Shown here: piece by piece, positions 33,501-47,254 of the stretch
Layout of the letters: each line of letters opens with the position of its first letter
Position numbering within the stretch: the stretch's first letter is position 1
Assembly: GCA_022578965.1 (NCBI GenBank)
Contig: MU400683.1
Coordinates: forward strand, 24,236 to 88,235
From: Xylaria sp. FL1777
Taxonomy: Eukaryota > Ascomycota > Sordariomycetes > Xylariales > Xylariaceae
Reading direction: 5' to 3'
Length of the DNA stretch: 64,000 nt
Made by a program: the position numbers and the translations under genes
The notes under the pieces: generated by a model
Told to the model about the DNA's origin: nothing
Database searches by the model: none
The model's input: only the letters and a program-made list of their open reading frames with translations

Positions 33501-34943
33501 TAATAGAGATTTTTACTTAAAGGCATTTTTGCATTTTTTTTTATATAAGGAAAAAAAGCACAAAAATGCTTTTATTATTAAAAATAACATTTATGCTTGT
33601 AATATTAACGTTAGCTAAAACATCTAAGTTTAGTATTATTTTTTGCAACACAAAAGTTGCTATATAGCAAATTTTTTCTTTTTATTTCTACTTATAAATA
33701 ATAAAATTTAAAATAATAGCACTTTTATTTTAAAGGCTTTAATTAAACAAAACGCATAAGCTGCAATTTAAAAAGCATGCTGCTTTTTAAGCTTAGCAGA
33801 TTTAAATGCTAAAAAGCGCTTTATTTGCTATTATAAATATTATAGCAATTTATATATTAAAACTATACTAAAAAATATTTAATTAATTAAGTATAAATAG
33901 CTTTACTTTTACAAACAAAAAAATATTTTTAAAAATTAATTATAGTTGCTAATTATTATACATAGCTTACTTATAATCTAGTTTACTATTAATTTTAAGA
34001 ATTAAAGCAACCCTATAATCTTTAAAATAGCGCTTTTTAAAAACTTAGCATAAGCTAAAGCACTAAATAAGTATTAAATAAGCTTTAATAGTAATTAATA
34101 AAGCTTTAAATTTGCTAAAACTATATATTAAAATCTTATAACTACTGCTTAAATGTTCTAAATATATATAAATATGTTTATTAAAAACGTAGTAAAAGCT
34201 AAAGCATTTAATAAAGTTGCTATATATTATAGTATAATAAAAAGCAATAATTAAAAAAGCTTTTATTTGCATAAAATATTATAGCTAGCTAGTAATACTA
34301 CAATGCATAAACTAACTAATAACCTAGCTACTAATAAAATCTTAGGCTTAAAAAAGCGCATTATTAGCTATATAAATTTTCTTTTTAATAAAGTGCGTTA
34401 TGCTTACTAAATAATTAAAATTTAAAATACTAATAAAAGAAATAATGTTTAAATAACAATTTAGTTAACAATATTAGCTATATTACTACCTGTATTAATG
34501 TTTTAAATATATTAAAGCATTTTTAGTTTAACAAAACATTATTAATATTATATATAAAATAGCAGTATGCTTTTTTAAACGCTTATAATAATTGTTATGC
34601 TTATATAAACACTTGTTAAAAAGAACTATATAAAAAGATAGCTTATTAATTTAGCTATTTTTAAACATTAATAAAAGTAATATATATAACTAAAAATAGC
34701 TTTATTAAAATTAAAAAGAACTATTTGCATGTTAGCAAAACTAATTTAATTATAGCATTAATATTTTAATGTAATTATAACTTTACATTTTTATAAAAAC
34801 GCTTTTAAACTTTTTCTATTATATATTATATGCTAAATTATATAATAAAAGCGCTAATTAAACATTATAAACTTATAATATTTGCAAAAAAAATCCTAAA
34901 TCAAATAGCGCAATATTAATAAAAATAACCTTATAAAAAAAAC
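30571..34943. other. Mutated DNA without identified genes
   Basis: Mixed strand bias. The 69-codon minus frame at 34063-34272 is an AT-rich chance frame. The last part may hold the N-terminal region of the helicase-bearing element that follows, but no HUH (Rep) motif was read. Confidence 0.35.
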
Positions 34944-36887
34944 ATAAAAAAAATAAAAAATGATTTTATTATGCTATTCTTTATAACAAATAATAAAGCT
35001 AACATAGTTTCTTATAAGTTTATAGCTTTACTTTTTAATAAGCTAACAACTGTTTAAAAGCTTTTAGCTATTAAAGTTTGTGCTAATTTGCTTAAAATGC
35101 TAAACTATTATTTATTTATAAAAAACTAAGCTATAGTTAACTTTAATTACTTTTATACTTACGTACTAAAAGTTTTCTTATAGTATATAATTAACTGCCT
35201 TAGTTTTAACGCTATTTAGCTACTATTAAACTTATTAAGCAAAAAAAGTTAGGTTTTTTTTTATATGCAAGTTTATGCGCATAAAGAAACAATGCTTTAA
35301 AACATATGTTTGTACAATTATACAAGCAGCTTTTATTTTATAAAAAAACTAAAAAAGAAATTATTACTACATTATTTTCCAATAAACAAAAATACTCCCT
35401 TTTTTAAAAAAATAATTTAAAAGCTTATTAATAAAAAGCAAATTTTAGTTTTTAGTAAACAACTTATTAACAGCATAAATACAAACGATTTAAATTAAAG
35501 CGTTATACTAAAGCTTTTATTATTTATTTTATAGCATTGTTTTAGTACTTTAATTAAAATGCTTGCTTTTAAACTTTAGAATTATTATTGCGCTTAGTTA
35601 AATAGCAAGCTTTTATTTAAAGTTAGAAATTTAGATTAGCTAAAAAAATCAAAAAAAAAAATAGCAAAAAACGCTAAAGCATAAAAAAATCAACAAGCTA
35701 ATCTAATAAATAATAATAACTTACTATTTAATAATAATTAGCAACTAATAAACATAGAAAAAAACTAGCTAAAAAAATCTCTGCATTTTTTATGCTATAA
35801 TTTTAACCGGTTTAAACAATTACTTAAAAAAATAAATAAGCTACTTAGTATATTAAATAACCTTAAATAACTTATTTAGCAAGCAAACATTAAAAACGTT
35901 AAAAATGCACGTTTTAATATATTTACTAAAAATTAAACAAATATTTTTAACTAAATAAAAAATAGTAAAAATAGTAATAATGTTATACTAGCTAAACAAA
36001 TTAGCGTTGCATTAATGCAACTAATGCAACTTAAATTAGCAATTTTAAAAAACCACATTAAAAAAAAAAATAAGTACATTATTTTAAAAAAGCTAAGTTG
36101 CATACATAACTATAAAAACCTAGTTAAAAGAAATAAGTTTATAATACCAAATTTTAAGTTTAACTAAAACTAATAGTATTTCTAAATATTAACATTAAAT
36201 AATTTTAAAAGCAATACTGCTTTTATTAAATATTTTCTTTTAATAAAATACTGCATTATTAGCTATATAATATATACAAAAAAAAATTTAAATGCAAAAC
36301 AAAGTAAAGCAGTTTTGCTTATATGCTAAAAGCTTAACTTTAATGCTAACGTAGTACAAAAAAATATACTAAGACTATTTATTACTATTAGTTTTTTAAA
36401 AAAACAAAGCAGCACTAAAAAATCCGTTATTATTTAAGCTATATATAAAATATTCTTTTAGTTAGAAAAAAAAAACAGAATATTAATTACTGCTTCTACT
36501 AAAAGCGCAGCAGCAAATATTAATAGCATTACAATACATTTAGTAATAAAGTTTAAAGTATGCAATAAACAAACTTTTTAAAGTTTAACATTAAAAAATA
36601 AAAGTACTATATAACTATAGCAAAATAAGCTTATTTTTATTATTAATAAAATTAGCATAATTTTAGCTAAACTTTTATTCTAAGTTAAAAAAGCTATATA
36701 TAAAAACTATAATATAAAGAACAAAAAACAATTTAGTAGCTTTTTATATATTTTTATAACTAGTAACTTTGCTTAGTTTTCTTTAATAAGTAGCATATTG
36801 CTAGCTAAAAGTTCAACAAATTTAATAGCTTTTATACAAGCAATATATAGCTATACTTTAAATAAGCACTTAACGCATAAAAAATAA
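34944..36887 (+). pseudogene. Decayed PIF1-family DNA helicase, probably from a Helitron-like element
   Basis: Frame 3 stays open in the RIP sense (only TAA/TAG) for about 640 codons with no frameshift. The helicase core is clear. There is an L-N-x-x-Q-x-x-A-x-x-L segment near 36290, and a Walker A region S-S-T-K-K-S at 36408-36425 (GGTGKS type, with Gly changed). Then come T-A-S-T-K-S-A-A-A-N-I-N-S-I-T-I-H at 36489-36539 (TAPTGSAAANIxGxTIHS in PIF1-like proteins), I-I-N-K-I-S-I at 36639-36659 (the DEISM Walker B, with Asp and Glu lost), and I-T-S-N-F-A-stop-F at 36756-36779 (the GDFxQFPPV motif). Motifs IV-VI are not resolved. In fungi such helicases are amplified mainly as parts of Helitrons; no Rep domain was found, so a separate repeated PIF1-like gene is possible. 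Confidence 0.85.
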
Positions 36888-38320
36888 AAAAAATACTAAT
36901 AATAAAACTTAAAAAGCAATAATTATAATTTTAGCAATTAACATATATAAAATATAAATAATAAACATAAAAGTTATACTACTTATAAAGCTATTAAAAT
37001 TATAAGCAACAGTAATAAAAAAGTAATAACTGCTTAAATTGCTTGCGCTATTAAAAAAGCTAAAGATTTAGCACTAATAAAAAACGTTATAAAATTAGTT
37101 TGCTTAAAACAGTAAATAAAAGCATAAGGCAATATGCAATTACGTAGTTTTCTAAATTAATTCTGCTTTAAAACTTAAACTAAAAAAAACTAAAATATAC
37201 TAAATGCTTAAGCAACAAATAACTTCTTATCGCTTTATTTTAAGCTTATTAATAAATTTTAACTTATTATACATAATAATAAGCTATAGCATATTATTAA
37301 CTTTAAAGCAGCATAATTGTTCTTATAGTACAATAACTATGCTTTGTTTTTATTTATTTTCTTATTAAAACACAAGCTAAGTATACTAACAATAAAATAC
37401 CTTACCGAGGTTTAAAAACATTTATATGCATAAATAAATGCAAATAATAAAAAAAAAAAAAAAAGTTTTTATAAAAACATAAGATTTAACTTAGCTATTT
37501 TAGCTTATAATCTATTTAGTAAAAAAATACTAATTATTATAACAACTAATATTTATTCTAGTTTAAGTGTAGTAAACAAAAGTAAATTTCTAGCAAAAAA
37601 GTTTATTTTGTTTTTTATAGCAATATATATTTGCTTAGCGCTAAGTATTTATTTTTATATAAAACTGCTTGCTTATGTTTTTGTTAAAAAAATAAATAAC
37701 AAAACAATATATTATTTAACTTTAAAAAGTAATATTATACTACTATTTTTTAGTTCTAAAAAACAAAAAGTAAAAGTACTAAAAGTTACTAAATTGCCTG
37801 TTATTTTTAGCTAAACAAGCATAGCTTATATAACTAGTTTAGCTATAACTAAGTATAAGGCCTAAAAAAAAACGTTCTTTAAAGTTGCTCTATGTTTAAA
37901 TAAAACAGCAAATAGTAGCAAAAAAACTAACAATAAAAAAAAAAGCAGCAAAAAATTTTTATTTATATATGTCCAATTATTAAAGTCTACTAATTTAAAT
38001 AGTATATAGTTGCTTAGTAGTATAAAGCTAAATGTCTTTTTAAATACTTGCTTTCTTGTTAATTGCTAAGCATTAATAAATAAATTAAATAATATAAACA
38101 TAAAAACTAAATTAAAAAACAAATCTATTAATATAAAAGAAAAAAAGATATAAAATAATTAAAATCTTATAATATGTTAACTATTTGCTAAATAATTTGC
38201 ACACTAAACAAAGAACTAATAGTTTTTAGCTTAAAGAATTAAGTTATAATAACTATAAGCATTAAAATAATAAAGCCTTTAAAGGCATAAAATAGCATTA
38301 TATTTAGTAGTAATACATTA
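36888..38320 (+). other. Continuation downstream of the helicase frame
   Basis: A Lys-rich + strand reading continues to about 37170 and may be the helicase C terminus. Poly(A) stands at 37449-37464. The 68-codon + frame at 37608-37814 is short and unrecognised. No Helitron 3' hairpin with CTRR end was found. Confidence 0.35.
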
Positions 38321-38324
38321 TATA

Positions 38325-38512
38325 TATTAGTTAAACTAATTAATTACTTAATTAATTAGTTAATTAATTAACTGAACTTTTTGTACTAATATATCTTACT
38401 ATATTATAAATAAAGTTTGCTATATTTAAAACTTTTTAAAAAGTATATAAAGTAGCTAAAGCTTTATACTTAACGTTAAAATGAATTAATTAATTAATTA
38501 ATTAATTAATAA
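38325..38512. repeat. Two TAAT microsatellites
   Basis: (TTAA/TAAT)n runs at 38325-38373 and 38484-38512. Confidence 0.85.
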
Positions 38513-38599
38513 TATATTAACTACTAAAAATACTTAGCTTAACTGTTTAATATATTTAGTTTATTAATTAAGCTAGCGCTGCTTTAGCAACCTTTATAT

Positions 38600-38790
38600 A
38601 AAAGCTGCTTTTATGCTATATGTATATCTGTGTTTTTTTTTTGCTACTTTACTTTTCTACTTCCTACAAAAGGGGTGGGTTTTCTATAGTAGTTAGTATG
38701 TTTTTTAGCCTATTTACTGTTTCTTTAAACCTATTAATAGCTAGCTATAGCGTTAATAGTGTACTAATTAGCTAAATAAACAAATAGTGC
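38600..38790. other. Short patch of higher complexity
   Basis: It contains ACTTCCTACAAAAGGGGTGG and TTACTGTTTCTTTAAACC, with C and G runs absent elsewhere nearby. It could be a less mutated unique sequence or an element fragment. No reading frame is supported. Confidence 0.35.
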
Positions 38791-39267
38791 TTATAAAACA
38801 GAAAAAAAAAAGAAAAGTTGTTATATGTTCTTTAATATTACTTTTTTTTTGATTTAAAGCATTTTTTAAGTTTTAAAATAGCTAGCTTATAGCATACTTT
38901 AAAACTTATAAAAAGCTTATGCTTTCTTTAATATATATGCTTAACTAACCTTTTTATATATAGCTATATAAAATATATAAATAAGTAATAAAATAAATTA
39001 TAATAAATAAAGTAATTATATAATATGTTTAAGCATAGCTTAGTTATAATATAGTTAAACAAAAAGTATACTTGTTTTTTTACAAACTTAGCAATAGATT
39101 TAAAACATATAAAAAAAACAAACAGTAAAAATTATAAAAGTTTAGCATTAATTAAGTATGTTTTATTTAATTATTTTATTTTTTTAATACTAATTAATTT
39201 ATTGTACTAAAATATATATTATATAGTTTATTTAGTATATAAAAGTATTAAACTAGTGTTTATAGCT

Positions 39268-39505
39268 ATGCTACTTTATTTTATGCTACTTTATTTTAGT
39301 AGTAATAATAAAATTAGTGCTAAAAACTAAAAGGTATAGTTACTTTATATCTAAAAAAAAAAAAAAAAAAACGTAAAACGCTTATAATTTCTAGCAGCAA
39401 TAAAAATATTAGCACTACTTAAGTTATTAATGTAATAAATAATAGCTATATATTTATAAATGCTAGCAGTAATAAAAGTAGTAGCACTACCTAGGTTATT
39501 AAAGC
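39268..39505. repeat. Small local duplications
   Basis: ATGCTACTTTATTTT occurs twice in tandem at about 39268-39298. A ~40-bp block with CTAGCAG(C/T)AATAAAA and TAGCACTACTTAAGTTATTA occurs at about 39391-39433 and again at 39463-39501. Confidence 0.65.
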
Positions 39506-42500
39506 AAAAGTTAAAAACTAAAAATATTATATTTTTAATAAAATTTATTTTTAAGCGCTATTTCTTACTATAAGCGTTATAACTAGTATAGCTTAATCCT
39601 TAGTATATAATTGTTAGCTAAAAAGTTAGTTTTGTTACTATTGTTTACTATACTAATAATTAATCTTCTTTTAGCAACATTATTAAGCTTTTTATTAAAG
39701 CTTTTTACTTTTTACTTTTAAAATGCCCTTTTTATAAAACAATAAACCAGATTTAATAAGCCTACTAAAAAAACTAATTTAAAACGTAAAAATAGCACAT
39801 ATAAAAAGTAATACTATATACAATTATTATGTAATTATATATTTTATTTAAAAAGCATAATTGCAACAAAACTTGTTTTTTTTTTTTTATTAGCATTATT
39901 GCTAAATAACAACTAGTTTTATTTAACTCTTTAGATTCTCTTTAAATAAGCTTATAGTTATAAATATATCTTTAATTTTTAGTGCTTAAAACTTCTTTTC
40001 TGCATAAACAAATTGCTAAAGTAAAAAAAAAAGCTATAATAATATAAATATTTGTTGTTAAAATCCGTGGGGTTAAAAAAAAAGTATAAATTTGTTTAGC
40101 ATTATACTTAAAACCTTTGTTTAACATTAATTTTAAGATATAATACAACTTAAAATTCGAAAAGTTAATAAATATTTAAAAAAAACCAGATTTAATTATA
40201 TTATTAATAATCTTACTACAAAGTTAATATTAAGCAACAAAAAATCAGAAGTAAAAAAACAGTTAGTTATAATAGCTTTATGCTAACTAAAAGCTTAAAG
40301 CTATTAAGAAAAAAAAAAACAACTGTTATGCTTTACTTTTATAAAAGAATTAATTAATAAACTACTAGTTAAGCCTTTATGTATTAATTCTTGCAAAAGC
40401 AGAAAATTGTTTACGCGTAAAGCCCAAAATCTAGCTGCTGCCCTAATTTAGGTTACAAGCTTAATACTACTTAAACAGTATTCTAAATGCTTAAAAAAAC
40501 ATAGCAAATTTCTTAGCTGCATTATTCCTTGTTTAGCAAATCATTAATCCTAAATACAATATATATATGCTAGTTATTACTACAAAAACAAAAGATCCTT
40601 TTGTTTATTTAAAAAATCTTATATATATTAGCTATTTAATTTGCTATTTATACTATATAATACTTACTAATGAAATAAAATCAATAAAGAATTAATTTTT
40701 TAACGTTATAATTTTAATACTACTAAAATCTTTATTATTTTTTATGGACTAAAAACTAGTTTTATAAACACATAATAAAAAAGATTTATTTATATTTATT
40801 ATTGCTTATAAAAGCAAATATTTATAAAATAGCTATGTTATAATTAAAAATAGCATTAAAACAACAAACGCTAATTATAATACTTAAAAATAAATAAAGT
40901 TATTTACTCTAAAAAAAGCTTATGCTTAAAATGCTTTAAACAAAAACGTTTACGGCGTTAAACTAACTATTAAGTATACTTAATATACTAAAAAAAAATA
41001 GCCCTTTTATAAATGTTTTGCAAAACTATCTTAAAATACTATAAAGCAGCTTTATTTAAATATACGTTTTAATAATATAAAAACAAATAAAACTAATTAT
41101 ATATTAAATAATATATTATTATAAAAAGTAAAACAAGTATTACTTGCTATAAAAAACATTAATTCTATTATAAAAGAAATTAATTTTATTATTTTATAAG
41201 AATTTAAATAATTTTTTTACTTAAAAAAAATAGCTAATAATAATTACTAAATATTTTACCTTTATAACATATGTGCTACTACAATTAAATCAATAAATAG
41301 CTAAAATAACTAATAGATTTAAAAAAAAAACAAATCTAAAATTAAGACTTAAATATTATAAAGTTTTTTATAATAACTTATAACCTATTTACTAACTTAA
41401 AAAAACTGAACTTATATTAACTAATACTAGTTATATGTTATAAAATATTGCTATTTATTGCAGTTATAGCAAAAAACTTAAAAGTATATATATAGCATAA
41501 TAAACTACTTAAACTTAAGCTATTTTTTTATACTTTGTATTGCTAATAAAGCAGCTATTTTTAGCGTGCATTATATACTTGCTTAAGTAAAAACAAGGTT
41601 TCCTTACATAAATTGTTTTGTTTATTTTTTAACTTAACTAATTAATTATGCTTATGTTTTAGTTATTACTAGTGTTTTTTTTACTTTATAGTTATTTATT
41701 TTATAAACCAAACATAAAAAATACAGTAGTAGTTTATTTTAGCTAATAACAACAGGAAATATTTTAATATATAGCAACTAAAACATACGTTATTTAATAG
41801 TAGTAATAAATAGTTTAGTTTAGCAGTTTGCTATTTAATTAACATAAAATATAAGTTAATTATAATATAATATATAGCTTTAGTAGTAAAGTTTTAGTTA
41901 TTAGTTAATTTAGGTATAATAATTATATAGCTGTAAGCTTTAATAGTTTAACATAATATATGTGTAATAAATTTATACTTATAAAAGTTATTTTAGTGCT
42001 AAGCGTAATATAATGCTTTACTTAAAAATAAAGCTTTTAGTTTTATATTATTAACTAGTTAACTGTTATTTAGCTTTAGATAGCAAAACATAAAACGTAA
42101 AAAGTTAAGCGCTACATTTATTGCTTAAATATTAAGCAAACTATAATAGTTACAAATAAATAGCTAGTTTGCTGTAATGCTAATTTTATGTATTGCTAAT
42201 AGTTCTTAAAAGTTATTACTATTAAAAAGAAAGTTGTTATAAATCTTTAATAAATATATAAGCTTAGTAAAATTTGTTAATTAAGTGTAAAAAAATAAAA
42301 ACCAATAGTATTATATAGTATACTATGCAGCTATAATTACAAAACCTTAGAATACTTTAGCTAAACTACTACTAATTATTAAACAGCAGCTAAAAGCAAC
42401 AACTAATATATTAATATAGTTCGTATAAATATTAACAATATATATAAGCTATTTTTTAGGTTAATAACTATTGCTAAAAAGCTTAAAGTAAGTAAAAAAG

Positions 42501-43515
42501 CAGCATAACATAGCAAATAAAATAATAATATAACTAGATCTTTATTAACTAAAATAAGTTGTTTTTAAGAAATAAAAAACATAAAAATATAATCTAAAAC
42601 AGTATAGTTATAATAAAACTATATATAATTTTGATTTTTTTATAAAAAGCAATATATTTAATAATTAATAAATAAAAGTTTGTTATAATTAATAAAAGCA
42701 ATATATAACAAGGCAGAAAAATTTACTTTTATTTTATATACTTTACTACAAGAATATATTACAAAGATATAAAACATTAAAACACTTTAGCAAAAATTAA
42801 ACTAGTATAGCTATTAACTAAACAAAAGTACTATAATATAAGCATTTTTAATGCTAATAGCATATAATATATACTGCTTAAACCTAACAAAAAGTATAAA
42901 ACAAAAGCATATTAGTTCTTAAAAGGATTAAAATAAATGTATTAAAAGCATTTCTAATAATTAAAAGAAAAAAAGGAAAAATGCTATATATACAAAAAAC
43001 AAGCAGCTTTAATTGCTTGTTTTTTTAAAACAAGATTTAACAATATTTTTTAATATTATTAATACTTAAAACATAATAGCTACAAATATTAATACTAGTA
43101 TGTATAGCTTAAGAAATATATATTTATAAAAGCTTTTAATAGTTAAATATAGCTTAGTTATATAGCTAAGCATTAAAATATTACTGCAATATTTTTGCTT
43201 TTATAGTAAACTTTTTATAAACTATATTACTAAAAATAACTATATTCTAATTATTAACTTTAATTAATTCTGTTTTGTTTAAATGCTAAATTTCTAATGT
43301 TTTAATTAATTAGGTATATTTAAAAGTAATTATAAAATAAGTATACTATATTTTTCTTTTATACTTAAAAAAAAGATATAATTCTTATAAGCTTTTTTGC
43401 TTTATTTTAATACAAAAAAATACAAAAATTAGAGTATTTATAGGCCTTTATAAACATATTATGCAATAAAATAACATAAAACAATATATTATTCCAAAAA
43501 AGAAAATAACTAACA
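39506..43515 (+). other. A-rich mutated DNA with a weak + strand frame
   Basis: A coherent + strand frame runs about 40320-40640 (with K-P-L-C-I-N-S and F-T-R-K-A-Q-N-L-A-A-A-L) and has RIP-type stops only. The family is unknown. A second lies near 41000-41480. Nothing else is recognised. Confidence 0.3.
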
Positions 43516-44910
43516 ATGCTATAATAGCACATTTTATAATATTATGTTATATTTATTTAGCAATACATTTTAATTATAACATAAAAAACTAAAAGTTATA
43601 TAGCAAGTTAAGCTAAGGCGTTAACTTTTTATTTTTACTTAAGTAACTTTTTTAGTAAAATATTAGGTTAGCTAGGGCTTAAAATAGCTGTTTAATATAG
43701 CATTAGCTAATTAATTCTAATTAACTAAATCTAACTACTTATATTAAAAATAATAATCTGCTACTTCGTTACAAATATAATTTATATTAAGTTAAACGTA
43801 TTTATTAATTAAAAGAAGTATAGATTAATAAATTAATAAATAAGTTAACTAGTTAACTAATTAGCTAGCTAACTAGCTAACTAGCTAACTAAGCGCTTTA
43901 GTCCAAAACTTAGTTAAAATAGTAGTACTTGCAGCAGTAACTAATTAATATAAAAACAAAAATATTATACCTTTAGCAAGGTTTATAGTTATATATATTA
44001 AGTAAGTTAATTAGTCAAGTAAGTATAAATTAGCCTACAAAGCTATTAGTGTTATTAAGTAACCATATAGTTAAAAAAAGGTCCTAAAAACAACCTAAAA
44101 TAACTTATATACTATAAGCTATTTAAAAAAGCATAAGTATTTCTAAAACAATATAAATTATACTACATATAAAGTACCTCAGTTTCTAAGGAAATTTTAA
44201 ACGTTTATAAGATTTATAAAGTTTATACGTTAATAGTGCAACAAAAGCATAAAAGTATTACTGCTTAAAAACAAGATTTTTAAATCAAGAAGTAAAAGTA
44301 CTTTAAAACTAGTACTAATTATACTATACGCTAAGTATTTTAAAAAACTTAAAAAAATATTAGTTTAAAAAGTTAAATAGTTTAATAAAAGTGTTTAGTT
44401 ATAAAGTTATTAAAAATAAAAAAGCTAGCAAAAGTATAATAAACTAATTGTTTAATTTAAGCTATTTTACTAGAAGTATTGTTAAGTTATAATTAATATA
44501 TATTTAAAAGCAGTTTATACAAGTTAGTACTACAAAAAAAATAAGTCTAGTTTAGCAATAGCTTTGCAAAACTATCTAGCTATTAAAAGTTCTAAAATAG
44601 CCTTGCAGAAATATTTAGCTATTTTAGTTAATAATTAGTCCATACGTAGTATATATATTAACATGTTTAATTTATATTTAAACAATATAGCATATATATA
44701 AATATATACAGTTAAAAAAGTTATCTAAAAGTAAATAAAAAAAAAAGTTGCTAATAAAGCTATAACTTACCTAAGTAAAGATTTTCTAAGCATTATTAAA
44801 GTTAAAAAATAAAATGCAATTTATATAAAAGTATACTAATTGCAAAAGTAGCTAACAAAGCTATATATAGCTAAAATGCTAATTATATAAGTATTAAAAA
44901 AAATGCTTGT
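43516..44910. mobile_element. Second, heavily mutated copy of the 2.1-kb non-autonomous element
   Basis: It aligns with 17012-18600 of the element. The start of the terminal repeat is at 43516 (ATAGCACATTTTATAATATT against GGCGCACCATGCATATGTC). The CTAACTAGCTAAC runs are at 43855-43893. The block AGTAGTACTTGCAGCAGTAA at about 43920 matches AGTACTTGCAACACTAGCTA at 17674, and the interior follows to about 44905. Most C and G of the better copy have become T and A. The middle of the left terminal repeat and the adjacent interior (about 17180-17510) are reduced, and the right terminal repeat is missing. Confidence 0.85.
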
Positions 44911-45367
44911 TTATTTACTTTTGCTAATTTTACCTGTTTTAACAACTAACCTTACTATTATTACTACTACTACTACTTTAGCTTATGCTTACTTTAGTAC
45001 GTCTATAAATTTAATTTGTAGCTAAAAATAGCTGCTAACTTGTTGTAATTATTTAAAAATCTATTTTGCTTTAGCTACTATATCCTTTATAATACATATT
45101 TTTGTTTAGCTTAGTTTAAGTATATATATTAATTAATGTTTAGCTTTTATATATTATAAACTGCTTGTTATAATGCTTTTTAGCAGTAATGCTAATCCTG
45201 AAAATAAAAGTAAATAACTTAGTGCAATAAGGTTATATTTAGCTAATATTTATAAAATATATATCTATTAAGCATAATAAAATCCTAAAGCTGTGCTATT
45301 ATTATATTAGCTATATTATAGTAGTATATAACATTTTCCTTATTACTAGCCTTTTATTATTAATTAT
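44911..45367. other. Mutated DNA between repeats
   Basis: TTACTATTATTACTACTACT-type triplet repeats at about 44952-44985. No gene is seen. Confidence 0.4.
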
Positions 45368-45671
45368 TAAAGTAAAATAAAATAGCTAAACAAGCTAACT
45401 AGCTAATTAAAGTAAGTTTAGGCTAAATTATATAATAAAAATAAAGAAGTAAATATTGTGCTAAATTTTAAAGCATAAATTTAAATATTATAAACAATAT
45501 AATAAAAATTAGCTATAGTTGCTTTATTTATATTATTATATAGCTTTTTTATTAATTGTTTTATTTCTTAATTTATATATAGCTTAATTGCTTAAATGCA
45601 TAAGTTATGACTTATTTTTTTGCAATTAAAGTGTTATAGTAAATTTAGCGCAATTATACTGCTGCAATTTT
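45368..45671 (+). repeat. ~300-bp dispersed repeat, copy 1
   Basis: It starts TAAAGTAAAATAAAATAGCT and ends near ATTATACTGC. It aligns along its whole length with 62800-63104 (same orientation) and 52731-53031 (reverse). The start (AGTAAA-TAG) and the best preserved end (CTATTTTACT, copy 3) are weakly inverted, so a MITE or a solo LTR are both possible. Confidence 0.85.
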
Positions 45672-47254
45672 TTATTTACAATAAATAAGATTATAAAACC
45701 TACAAGCAAACAATTTATTATTATTAATTTATATGTTTGATTTGTTTATTAATTAATTACTATAATTTTTATATATAAGTTATAATATATTATACTTAGC
45801 TGCTTTAGCTAGCAATAAGCAAGATTTGCTTAATATAAGTAGTTTAGCTATAATTAGCAATAAGCATTTAAGCTAGCAGCCTTTAATTAATAAAGCTTAA
45901 AATAAACGTATAAAAATATTAAACTGTTTTTTTTAGCTTAGCTTATAAAGCGTTTTCATTTTTTCTAGCAGAACAGCAATTAAATGTTAAAAAGCTAGTA
46001 TAATCTTTAGAATAACATAGCCAAAAAACTCATTGCTAGAAACCCTTAAAAAGCCAAAAAGAAAAGATTTTCACTAGAAAACTAGTGCTTCTTAAAAAAA
46101 AAAACATAATTGCCTTTATATAAACAAAAAAAATAAAAAATAAGCTTAAAAAAAAGTAAATATTATTAAAACTTCTAAAAGTTATAATATAAGCAAATTT
46201 AACGCTTATTTATACTAAACAAGTTTAAGCTTACATATTAATATAAAAAGTAATTAACAATTAAAAATACACTTTGTTCTTTAAGCTAATACTATTTTTT
46301 ATTAAAAAATAAAAAGCAAGGTTTTTTAGTTATAAGCTAGCTATTGCTTAAAAACTTTACGCAAAACATAACTATTACTTTTTTATAGCACTTATTTTTA
46401 AATAAGCAAGCTTTAAAAAAAAAAAAAAAGCATGCTACTTTTATAAGTAAAAAAGCCATAAAAAAATAAACCCTACTTAATAAAACTAAAATAATAAAGT
46501 TTTCCAAAAAGTTATATAATAACTTAAATAAAATGTCGTATAAAAATTTTCATAAAACATTAAACATTTAAATAAATAAAAAATCCAGGCTAATCTTTAT
46601 TCTAAAAGAACAAAAAAAGCACATAAAGCATAAAAAAAAGTTAATTATTTATATAATTATAACTTTAATAAACCTTTATATACTATTATTAATGCTATTA
46701 AGCTAGCTATTAATATAATTATATTAGCTGCTAAAAAAGTTATTATTAAAAAGCAGCAAATAAAACTAGCTTAACATTTTGCTTACAATTAAAACATAAA
46801 TAATATTACTAAGCAAATATAACAGCTAGAGTTAAAATAAAAAAACATAGCAATTATAAAAGAAAAACTAAAAAAAATGCTAAAAAAACTGCAAAATTAA
46901 TATGTTTAGCTTATTAATTAAAAACTATAAGCACTACAATATTATAAAATCAATATAAACTTATTAAAAAAGCAAATATTTAGCATTAACGCTATAACTT
47001 TTAAGTATTTATAAAAAAGTAAATATAATTTTAAAAAACAAAAACAAAGTAAATAATTGTTTAATTTTTTATAATAAGTAAAATTAAACAATCTTTATTT
47101 AGTAAAAGCAACTATTTATTAAAAATGTAATATAAATAATTATTACGTTTATAAGTATAGCTTTACTTACAAATTAAAACAAAAAAACATTATACACTAA
47201 AACTTTAAATAGTGTTTAAAAAAGCTAAGATCTTTTATAAGCTTTAAGTACATA
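45672..47254 (+). other. A-rich mutated DNA
   Basis: Strong A bias on +. A Lys-rich + frame lies near 46755-46960. No family is recognised. Confidence 0.3.

Noticed and set aside
43855..43893. Independent GCTAACTA microsatellite
   Set aside because: The same run is at 17600-17642 inside the better preserved element copy, so it is part of that element.
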